A DNA stretch of 13,211 nt. Origin: Alphaproteobacteria bacterium (GTDB lineage Bacteria > Pseudomonadota > Alphaproteobacteria > Micropepsales > Micropepsaceae). Under the pieces are notes generated by a model. It had not been told where the DNA came from and did not search any database. It saw only the letters and a program-made list of their open reading frames with translations. Both the position numbers and the translations under genes were made by a program. Of this stretch, positions 7,703 to 13,211 are shown piece after piece. Each line of letters opens with the position of its first letter. Positions within the stretch are counted from its first letter, which is position 1. The stretch is taken from positions 6,877 through 20,087 of the forward strand of contig PKWC01000129.1 in NCBI GenBank assembly GCA_003131925.1, in the 5' to 3' direction.

Positions 7703-7922
7703 TCTTGGACACGGGTTTCACTTTCGCGATCTTCCCCAGCTTTGAAGATTTTTGATTCGTCTCTTGCGGTGCGGTTGGAGGCGTTAGTTCTTTCGACTGA
7801 TCGCCAGAAATAGCTTCCGATCTCTCGGGCATACGACCAGCAACCTTACTCTTGGCGACGGATTTGAAGGAATCACCCTTCTTGTCTTTATTGGGTATAA
7901 CTTGTCTCGTGGGCTTCACCAT
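7692..7922 (-). CDS. 76-aa lysine-rich small protein
   Basis: From ATG 7922, preceded by GGAG with a 5-base spacer, this encodes a 76-residue hydrophilic protein rich in Lys, Ser and Pro (MVKPTRQVIPNKDKKGDSFK ... KIAKVKPVSKNES). It looks largely disordered, with no domain. The frame is open back to ATG 8075, but the extra 51 residues lack a ribosome site and would overlap the divergent gene. It ends inside the start of the membrane gene, consistent with an operon. Function unknown; a nucleic-acid-binding or adaptor role would be a guess from its charge. Confidence 0.5.
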   Translation of the reverse strand: MVKPTRQVIPNKDKKGDSFKSVAKSKVAGRMPERSEAISGDQSKELTPPTAPQETNQKSSKLGKIAKVKPVSKNES

Positions 7923-8059
7923 TCTGGCTCCGACGCAATGCCGCATAGCTTCATAGCGTATATCGACGAGCCCGGCGATGACGGACCGCCGATATGCAGC
8001 TCGGCCAAGCTGCATCAATCCCCTAGGCCATAATCGGAGTCTATTGAGGAGAATCGCCG

Positions 8060-8293
8060 ATGATGAAACAGACACATATATACCCCGACCGCGTGATACT
8101 CATGATTTCCGATCACGTCGAACGGGCACAATCAAAACATTGGATCGAAATTGAAATCAGAGATACGGCGCATCTCGATCTACCGCTTTCAGTATCTCGG
8201 GCAAAATTTCTTCAAGCCGCGCTCGTTTTGATATCCGCAGAAATTGAGGCGACGACGCGCAGGCTAGATCATAAGTTCGCAGAAAATCCATAA
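8060..8293 (+). CDS. 77-aa conserved-looking hypothetical protein
   Basis: This short protein begins at ATG 8060 with a strong ribosome site (GAGGAG at 8046-8051, 8-base spacing). The sequence alternates hydrophobic and charged residues and includes SKHWIEIEIRDTAHLDLPLS and a helical C-terminal part (LVLISAEIEATTRRLDHKF), so it is probably a small alpha/beta protein. No family is recognised. It diverges from the Lys-rich/membrane/HEPN-like cluster, and the 137 bases between their starts probably hold both promoters. Confidence 0.6.
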   Translation: MMKQTHIYPDRVILMISDHVERAQSKHWIEIEIRDTAHLDLPLSVSRAKFLQAALVLISAEIEATTRRLDHKFAENP

Positions 8294-8369
8294 AAACCTT
8301 TTTGGAATCCAGGAAAGCCGAATCTGATTCAATCATTCCCCAAGTCTATTCAGGGGACTCTGTATCCGT
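8294..8369. other. intergenic, short palindrome GAATCTGATTC
   Basis: No gene. GAATCTGATTC at 8320-8330 is palindromic around a central T. It may mark an old insertion-element edge but cannot be assigned. Confidence 0.3.
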
Positions 8370-8501
8370 ATGTTCCACTTTCCTCAGATTCCATCGCACC
8401 CCGCGTCCATGAACAAGTACGGCGAGGTGCAACTCGTCGATGATCGCGAGCCGTGCGAACGTGTTCTGCTGGCTCTCTCGCCGGACGCGGCGGTTTGCTA
8501 A
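8370..8501 (+). CDS. possible 43-aa ORF before the IS remnant
   Basis: An ATG at 8370 opens a 43-residue frame ending at TAA 8499-8501 (NKYGEVQLVDDREPCERVLL is the middle part). An internal ATG at 8409 is equally possible. There is no clear ribosome site and no recognisable family. It directly precedes the transposase remnant and may be debris or a truncated gene. Confidence 0.25.
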   Translation: MFHFPQIPSHPASMNKYGEVQLVDDREPCERVLLALSPDAAVC

Positions 8502-8507
8502 TGCCTG

Positions 8508-8693
8508 ATGGGACACCATCACCACGTTAGCGGCCCGTACCTTCTCCGCTATGCACAGGAAAGCGCGTGGCGCGAGGATGCGCGGCGGGTGGATAACGGC
8601 TCACAAGTCCGCCGCGTCACGCAGTTGGGGCTGTCCAGCAAGCCGTCAGTGGATTTCTCGGGGTACTATCAGCGGCATATAAAGGCCGCCTAA
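8508..8693 (+). pseudogene. IS1595-family transposase, C-terminal remnant
   Basis: The 61-residue frame (GHHHHVSGPYLLRYAQESAW, then REDARRVDNGSQVRRV, ending KPSVDFSGYYQRH) matches the C-terminal end of IS1595/ISXO2-type transposases, in which a G-x-HHH-x(3)-YL-x(2)-YA-x-E motif, a W-RED-x-RR-x-x-NG stretch and a GYWQRH end are typical. Only about 60 of the usual roughly 300 residues remain; the DDE-type catalytic region and the upstream zinc-ribbon are missing. The remnant cannot transpose on its own. Flanking terminal inverted repeats were not identified. Confidence 0.78.
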
Positions 8694-8827
8694 AAGGGAA
8701 CCCAGAATTTGACAAGAATCACCACAAGCAGCACTGCAATAGACAGTGCTATCCATACCGATATCGACGTGCTTTGCGTGACCGATTTCTTGTCAGGCCC
8801 GTCAATCGAAAAGTTCAATTTGGCCAT
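8690..8827 (-). CDS. 45-aa single-pass membrane peptide
   Basis: On the minus strand, ATG 8827 encodes 45 residues: a polar start (MAKLNFSIDGPDKKSVTQST), a hydrophobic helix (VWIALSIAVLLVVILV) and the end KFWVPF. Its stop overlaps the transposase remnant's stop tail to tail. The topology and composition look like a real small membrane protein, but the ribosome site (AGGTG) is weak. Function unknown. Confidence 0.5.
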   Translation of the reverse strand: MAKLNFSIDGPDKKSVTQSTSISVWIALSIAVLLVVILVKFWVPF

Positions 8828-9025
8828 TGCGACACCTATGCCCCGATAAATGTTTAGCGCCAACGTTTTTCAAATCATGTAAATTAATGGGTGAAAATTT
8901 TGGTTTTAATTGTCGTCTTCCAGACACACAAATACGCGCGTCACTCTATCGGCAACGCCCATTTCTCCCCCACGTAAGCCCCGATCTTCTGAATAGCGCC
9001 CCGCCGATTCAGGGAATGGAGTTCC

Positions 9026-9325
9026 GTGACCGCGCTCAACAGACCGCTCTCAAAACAACTTTCCAAAGACCCTTCACAAAATCGGTCCTGTCGGATCATG
9101 GCCGTCAAGAGCTTTGAGCGCATTTACTCCAAACTCATGGCCGGGAAGAAGGGCCATCCAAAAAGCGAAGCGTGGTTCGCGCAAAAGCTCGAAGACCGCA
9201 AGAACGATCCACTATTTTACTACATCCATCGTTCCCGGAACGCAGACGAGCACACTTTAGAGCACATCCTTAACCGCAAGGCGGCCACCACCGGACGCTT
9301 ACGAATTGGACGGCAGTCGAAGTAG
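9026..9325 (+). CDS. truncated hypothetical protein with R-x4-H motif
   Basis: The last 70 residues look coding (AVKSFERIYSKLMAGKKGHP ... KNDPLFYYIHRSRNADEHTL). RNADEH is an R-x4-H motif, like the HEPN signature, although too little of the protein remains to assign the fold. ATG 9098 (MAVKSFERIY) is a plausible start; the first 24 residues from 9026 look non-native. Length is short for such a domain, so it may be the C-terminal remnant of a larger gene. Confidence 0.42.
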   Translation: MTALNRPLSKQLSKDPSQNRSCRIMAVKSFERIYSKLMAGKKGHPKSEAWFAQKLEDRKNDPLFYYIHRSRNADEHTLEHILNRKAATTGRLRIGRQSK

Positions 9326-9335
9326 CTAATGGTGC

Positions 9336-9370
9336 GTCGGCGCACTCACGGTTTCGGAGTGCGTGCCGAC
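9336..9370. terminator. stem-loop between convergent genes
   Basis: GTCGGCGCACTC (9336-9347) pairs with GAGTGC and GCCGAC (9357-9370), with a 2-base bulge (GT) and a loop ACGGTTTCG. It falls between the end of the 9026 ORF and the end of the secreted-protein gene, so it could stop transcription from both sides. There is no T-run after it on either strand, so a Rho-independent role is uncertain. Confidence 0.42.
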
Positions 9371-9392
9371 GATCGGCAAGTCCGGGTTGACG

Positions 9393-10973
9393 CTATTTGC
9401 AGCTGTCGAATTTGAATGCGACGATGCGGGTGTCCCAATCCCCGCTGGCCCTGCCTCCATGCTTCTTGTTGTAGTACATCTGGCTGTACCAGAAGGTGCA
9501 GTCGTCAACGGGATCGATGCTCATGCTGCTGTAGTCGCCCCAACGCTGGGCGTCGCCGGTTTCGACGGCGGTTCCTTTCGCGGCAACGGACGGCGTTTCC
9601 ATTTTCCCGAGAGGATCGCTTGCGAGCCGACCAGTGTACCAGACACTGGGATCCTTGGCATCGCCAGAGGCGCTCATCCCGAGCGCGATGTTTCCCTGTT
9701 TGTCCATGGCGGTGCTTCCCATCCAAAGGCTGACCTTGTTGTTCTGGAAGGTTCCCGCCTGGTACAGCGCAAAACTGCTCCCCACGGGCGTGGCGCGAAG
9801 TTCGTACCAGCGCATCGCCGAAATAGCGCTGGAACTGCTGCCCGGAGAAACATTGTGCGCCACCACCATGGCTTCATGGTCGCCAAAGTTGCGGTAGGCC
9901 AGGCGGAACATGATGCGATCCGCCAGTGACTCAACCAGCTCCCCGGGAGGGGGCTGCGGAATACAGTAGTAGACAAAAACTCCGCAGGCCTCGGCGAATG
10001 ATGGCACCGTGATGTTATTCGGGCCGGTAAAGGTGGACTTCTTCGGGTGCGCGAAATCCACATGGAAATCGAATTCCTGCAGCAGATCGGTGGTGTTGCC
10101 AAGTTGCAGGTAGTGGTTCGGAGCCCCCTTGGGCGGCTCCGTCGTCCCGTCGAGGTCGGAAGGCAGAAGGCTCGTAACGTTGTTGGGCGTAAAGCAGATG
10201 GCAGCGGCCTTTCTTCCCACCAGCATGGCCGTGCGATCGTAGGCGCAGGGTTCCGAAGGGCCTGCGCCAAGATTCGTGGAGCCGTAATAGGCATCGGGCC
10301 AGACGGCGTATTTGGGATAGTCGGGCAGCGTGCTGCCGTAGTCGTACTCATAACGGTTGTAGGTGCCGGTCGCGTCGGACGCGGTAGAGACTGCGATGCA
10401 CAGCGCATAATTGCCGGAGTAGTTAAAATAAGACACCAGCCAGCGATTGGCGAGCTTGTCCCAGATCACCACCGGATCGCCGGGAGGCGTGTTCTCACAG
10501 AGCCCGCCGAAGCCTGAGAATATGGTGTTGGTGGCAGTGGGCGGCAGCAGGTTTTCTCCGGTCGCCTTGTCGTAGACCGCATAGTCGAAGTTCGTGATTT
10601 CGACGAACTGCGTGCTGCCGACCGCACCGTTGGTGTCCGGCACTTCCGCGTTCAGTTCATCCTCGCGGACAGCGTCGAATGCGAGCAGTTTCGTGGTGTG
10701 GACGGTCGGCAGGTAAAATTGCTGCACCACGGTGTCCTCACCGGGCGGGCCTTTCGGAAGCTGCAGGTTGTGACCGGGTTCCGGCATTTTGGCCGCGCCG
10801 CGGCGCCTTAGTCGCGCGCTCCGCGCCATGTCGCGCAGGGGCAGGGAAACATCGTGCCTCGCGTCGTAGCGGACCGCCGGATCGGTCAATACGTTCTGGG
10901 CCGGCGCCGGCGCGGGCAGCAGCACGACTGACGCAAGACTAAGCGCAAATGCGGTCGAGGTATTGAGCTTCAT
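9393..10973 (-). CDS. 526-aa secreted protein, uncharacterised family
   Basis: The protein starts at ATG 10973, with AGGAGG 4 bases upstream, and has a Sec signal peptide (MKLNTSTAFALSLASVVLLP, cleavage after about residue 26, A-P-A before QN). The mature protein shows repeated conserved blocks that mark a widespread, unnamed secreted family: PDTNGAVGSTQFVEITN, DPVVIWDKLANRWLVS, LPDYPKYAVWPDAYYGSTN, CAYDRTAML, and near the end WGDYSSMSIDP and DCTFWYSQMYY. Several Trp-rich strands suggest a beta-propeller-like fold; no catalytic motif is evident. Six or more cysteines could form disulfides in an exported protein. No operon partner; the 119-base gap to the plus-strand exonuclease remnant is divergent. 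Confidence 0.78.
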   Translation of the reverse strand: MKLNTSTAFALSLASVVLLPAPAPAQNVLTDPAVRYDARHDVSLPLRDMARSARLRRRGAAKMPEPGHNLQLPKGPPGEDTVVQQFYLPTVHTTKLLAFDAVREDELNAEVPDTNGAVGSTQFVEITNFDYAVYDKATGENLLPPTATNTIFSGFGGLCENTPPGDPVVIWDKLANRWLVSYFNYSGNYALCIAVSTASDATGTYNRYEYDYGSTLPDYPKYAVWPDAYYGSTNLGAGPSEPCAYDRTAMLVGRKAAAICFTPNNVTSLLPSDLDGTTEPPKGAPNHYLQLGNTTDLLQEFDFHVDFAHPKKSTFTGPNNITVPSFAEACGVFVYYCIPQPPPGELVESLADRIMFRLAYRNFGDHEAMVVAHNVSPGSSSSAISAMRWYELRATPVGSSFALYQAGTFQNNKVSLWMGSTAMDKQGNIALGMSASGDAKDPSVWYTGRLASDPLGKMETPSVAAKGTAVETGDAQRWGDYSSMSIDPVDDCTFWYSQMYYNKKHGGRASGDWDTRIVAFKFDSCK

Positions 10974-11077
10974 AATGCCTCCTAAGCCGACATTCCCCAG
11001 ATGACCGCGGATTGGTGTCGATCATAGCGCTCTTCTGAGGTACGCGGAAGCCGGGGACGCCATCTGCTTCGAGCCGG

Positions 11078-11440
11078 TCAGACGAACAGCTGATGGAAAA
11101 ATTTCACAGCACACCCTGGGAAGCCCGTTTCGCTCTGATCGAGCGCTTAGAGGACGGGCGGTTCCGGGAGCTGTCAGAGCGCCACATATATAATGAACGT
11201 CCGGAGGCGCTCCCTACTGAGCGCCGTGCCGCCCTCGACGCTTGGCGGCGTGAACGCCTCACTGCATCCGGCGAGACCCCTTGGCTTACGCTGTCGGGCG
11301 CAAGGGCCGAGCTGGACAAGCTCAGGGCTTCAGTCCAGGCCGACGGTGTGGAGTTGTTGGACGAAGCGGACTGCTACTTCAGTGAGCTTGAAGCAGAGTT
11401 TTCCACGGGTCCGGGTGCCGGCTCAGCCGCAGTTCCGTGA
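11078..11440 (+). pseudogene. exonuclease I, C-terminal remnant
   Basis: The frame from about 11078 (SDEQLMEKFHSTPWEARFAL, then RLEDGRFRELSERHIYNERP, WRRERL, GETPWLTL) matches the C-terminal region of exonuclease I (SbcB-type): an F-H helix, an F-x-D-x-R-x-x-x-L-x-x-R block, a W-x-x-x-R-L helix, and a P-W-T-L pre-terminal motif. The full enzyme is about 470-570 residues and needs an N-terminal DnaQ-like exonuclease domain, which is absent here. The ATG at 11093 has no ribosome site, and similarity extends upstream of it. It is probably a decayed leftover; a standalone function cannot be excluded. Confidence 0.58.
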
Positions 11441-12171
11441 ACCGCGTTCGGGATGTTAGCCGCCCCATCTGGCCGCTACGGGCACCTGAGACTTCTCACA
11501 AATCTCGCTTGAACCTCGGCTCGTCAGATACCCCTTTGACCAACCCGACTTTGAACGCGGTTTTTGGCGGGGTGTCGTGCGAAATTAATGCTAATCAATA
11601 TGTTACATGAAACTCGGATGCCCTAAACCCCCAAAAACATGATGTCGTTTTATATGTCGTTCTGGTCGATGAGCCATGTGAAATGCGCGTCGAAAAAGAG
11701 ACGGGTCAGCGAAACGCAGCGTTGAGCGCCCCAGCCAGCCGCACGCACGCTTTCTCGATTTGCAGCTTTGCCAGACCGCTTTCCTCCTAGGCGTAGTCTG
11801 CGGGCAGGACTACTGGAGGGAAAAGGAGTCGGAGTCATTTTACGAATGAACCGTAGAGACAAATCGACTCTGACTCGTTTCTTCTCATTATCTTCTGGCA
11901 ACAATCCCTCGGGTAATAGCGTACCGGAGTGTGCGGACGTTTCACCCACACGTGGCGCGAGCTTGTGGACCTATACCGGATCACGGAGCCGTATATACCG
12001 CCGCGCTCGCTGTCCGGTTTGCACACCGTCTCATGCTCGATGCTGTCAATCAGGTTCTGGGCTTCGCTCGACCGACACCCGGTTTGTCGATAGGGAAAGG
12101 GTCACTCGCGGGTGGCCCCTCTCGCGTAGCGCTCGCCGAATATCCCCATTCACCCGGCAACGCGCGCAGCT
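11441..12171. other. non-coding stretch of about 730 bases with a long stem-loop
   Basis: The long frames here (11650-11949 minus, 11768-12319 plus, 11931-12248 plus) have no ribosome site, domain or sensible composition. The clearest structure is the stem-loop at 11822-11880. About 11580-11660 is AT-rich. The rest I cannot explain. Confidence 0.4.
11822..11880. repeat. imperfect inverted repeat (long stem-loop)
   Basis: AAAGGAGTCGGAGTCATTT (11822-11840) is nearly complementary to 11861-11880 (AAATCGACTCTGACTCGTTT), with a few mismatches and one unpaired base. The loop itself holds TACG...CGTA (11841-11855). On the minus strand the stem is followed by CCTTTTCCC, so it could terminate transcription. 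It could also be an element end or a structured RNA. Confidence 0.5.
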
Positions 12172-12654
12172 TCACCCGGCGGTGTCGCGTTCGGATCGCG
12201 TGCGTTTCAGCGCGCGAAAACCCATCCAGCCGACAACGAGGAATGTGAGAAGGCCGAACAGTCCGAACATCGCGCGTCCCACGAACGGTCCCAGGAAAGC
12301 GCCCGAACCGCTGAAGTGACGCTCGCCGGGTCCGAAGCCCACCCAGACAAAGATGATCGCCAATCCGAGCGCGACGGCAATGCCGAGCGCACCACTCACG
12401 ATGCGGACGAACGCGGGCGTGTTGGCGGGTAACTGTCCGTCCGGCCGGTCGGCAGCGCCGTAAAGCATGTTGATCAGGGCGGCGGAGGCTCCGCCGAAAA
12501 ACAGGAAGCCGATCAGCGCGCCCATCCATTCGGGCGCATCGTTCGCGTGACGCGCGAAATGTCCGGCCACGCCCAGCGACGCCAGCATCATCCAGCCGCC
12601 GAGCGCGATTGTCGGCAGAACGAAGATCAGCCTGATCACTGTCGCCCGGGTCAT
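12172..12654 (-). CDS. 160-aa four-helix membrane protein
   Basis: From ATG 12654 this protein has four hydrophobic segments: about residues 7-25 (IRLIFVLPTIALGGWMML), 45-62 (ALIGFLFFGGASAALINML), 87-107 (SGALGIAVALGLAIIFVW) and 129-148 (GLFGLLTFLVVGWMGF). It has a short polar linker rich in Pro and Asp. It ends in Arg-rich residues (RALKRTRSERDTAG), consistent with the positive-inside rule. It belongs to an uncharacterised group. Upstream in-frame sequence to 12768 lacks a membrane signal, so the start at 12654 is preferred, although the ribosome site is weak. Confidence 0.66.
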   Translation of the reverse strand: MTRATVIRLIFVLPTIALGGWMMLASLGVAGHFARHANDAPEWMGALIGFLFFGGASAALINMLYGAADRPDGQLPANTPAFVRIVSGALGIAVALGLAIIFVWVGFGPGERHFSGSGAFLGPFVGRAMFGLFGLLTFLVVGWMGFRALKRTRSERDTAG

Positions 12655-12839
12655 GCGTGCCGTCCGCGTGTCATCGCCGCCCGATGATCGCCGCAAAGCG
12701 TTAAACAAAGCTGGATGTCGGTGTCGGGCACAAATGCCGAGGCGCGAAACCACCCGCACCCGCGCCAACCCATTGAGGTGCTCGTTCGTGGCAAATACCT
12801 TGGTGCGGTCGAGAAGCGCCCCAGGACGCGTCTGGGCTC

Positions 12840-13076
12840 GAATCGTTTACGATCCTAACAACGGAGCTGAACGCGTTGTGTGCGCCGATCCACAATCGCA
12901 TGCCGGTTATTCTCGCGCCCAAGGACTGGCCCAAGCGGCTCGGCACGCCCGACGACCGCAAGGCGCTCCTGCGTAGCTTCCCGGCCGAGCGCATGGAGTG
13001 TTGGCCGGTGGGAAAGGCAGTTGAAAACGTGCGGAACGAGGGGCCGGACTTGGTCGCACCGCTTCGAACGGTCTGA
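12840..13076 (+). pseudogene. SRAP (YedK/HMCES-like) peptidase, C-terminal remnant
   Basis: The frame reads ESFTILTTELNALCAPIHNR, then MPVILAPKDWPKRLGTP and, near the end, WPVGKAVENVRNEGPDLVAP. This is the C-terminal half of SOS-response-associated peptidases, which form a DNA-protein crosslink at abasic sites. The I-H-N-R-M-P-V-I-L motif keeps the family histidine. The N-terminal Cys2 catalytic half is absent. Upstream of about 12840 the protein continues only in another frame (E-K-R-P), which suggests a frameshift. Nonfunctional in any case. It ends about 107 bases before the tRNA gene. Confidence 0.78.
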
Positions 13077-13143
13077 AAGTGCCACCGCCTGTTTGAATAC
13101 TTTACGGGCGTGGGTAATTCCGTGGGTAGCGCACAGCGCACTT

Positions 13144-13182
13144 TCGTAAGTATATGATATAATTATATATTTTTGAATTTGA
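13144..13182. other. AT-rich block flanking the tRNA
   Basis: Nearly 40 bases of almost pure A and T (TATATGATATAATTATATAT and more) lie directly downstream of the tRNA 3' end, in sharp contrast to the GC-rich window. Such a block could bend or ease DNA opening at an integration site, or serve as a terminator for the tRNA on the minus strand. Confidence 0.45.
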
Positions 13183-13211
13183 TGGCGGAGCCGGAGGGAT
13201 TCGAACCCTCG
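13183..13211 (-). tRNA. partial tRNA, 3' end, probably tRNA-Ser
   Basis: The reverse strand reads a 5-bp T stem GAGGG / CCCTC around the loop TTCGAAT, then a 7-base acceptor strand CGGCTCC, a G discriminator and an encoded CCA (13183-13185). The 5' part of the tRNA, including the anticodon, lies outside the window. The G73 discriminator and an implied GGAGCCG start fit serine, but the identity cannot be proven. The final 14 bases recur at 6187-6200. Confidence 0.85.

Noticed and set aside
9363..10517. Plus-strand frames such as 9363-9929 and 10047-10517
   Set aside because: Shadows of the 526-aa secreted protein on the minus strand.
11768..12319. 183-aa plus-strand frame
   Set aside because: Runs antisense into the well-supported 160-aa membrane protein gene; Arg/Ser/Pro-rich, no domain, and spans the stem-loop.
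12701..13141. 146-aa minus-strand frame
   Set aside because: Antisense to the SRAP remnant, which has clear family similarity on the plus strand.
1..13211. CRISPR array
   Set aside because: No regularly spaced repeats of 20-40 bases were seen on either strand.

Overview
The window looks like accessory or eroded chromosomal DNA from an alphaproteobacterium, probably Rhizobiales and perhaps near Bradyrhizobium, Rhodopseudomonas or Nitrobacter. This is inferred from GC-rich codon use, RES-Xre, ParB-like and KaiC-like proteins typical of that group, tiny glycine-rich membrane peptides and IS1595-type transposase debris. No marker gene fixes the genus.

Layout. (1) 100-1282: a type II toxin-antitoxin pair, an Xre/MbcA/ParS-type antitoxin followed by an overlapping RES-domain toxin, with a perfect 16-bp palindrome just upstream that is a good candidate autoregulatory operator. 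(2) 1478-3136: a single-pass membrane protein of unknown function and a secreted six-repeat beta-propeller. (3) 3256-4592, minus strand: a ParB-like small protein and a class I SAM-dependent methyltransferase, for which a TTG start is argued. (4) 4866-5379: a KaiC/RadA-like ATPase pseudogene, shifted twice around its Walker A motif, stopped internally and cut off at the C-terminus, followed by two very short membrane peptides (59 and 27 aa).

(5) About 6187-13183: a stretch bounded by a 14-bp direct repeat that matches the 3' end of the tRNA gene at the right edge, so it may be a decayed tRNA-targeted island. It holds a minus-strand cluster (Lys-rich small protein, membrane protein, HEPN-like protein with an R-x4-H motif), a divergent 77-aa protein, a C-terminal remnant of an IS1595-family transposase, a 45-aa membrane peptide, an R-x4-H-containing orphan ORF, a 526-aa secreted protein, a C-terminal remnant of exonuclease I, a 160-aa four-helix membrane protein and a C-terminal remnant of an SRAP (YedK/HMCES-like) peptidase. 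No integrase is visible.

Functional links are few. The RES-Xre pair and the HEPN/membrane cluster are the only obvious multi-gene units, and at least four genes are decayed (KaiC-like, IS1595, ExoI, SRAP). The best candidates for something undescribed are the HEPN/membrane/small-protein cluster and the operator-like palindrome; neither is proven.
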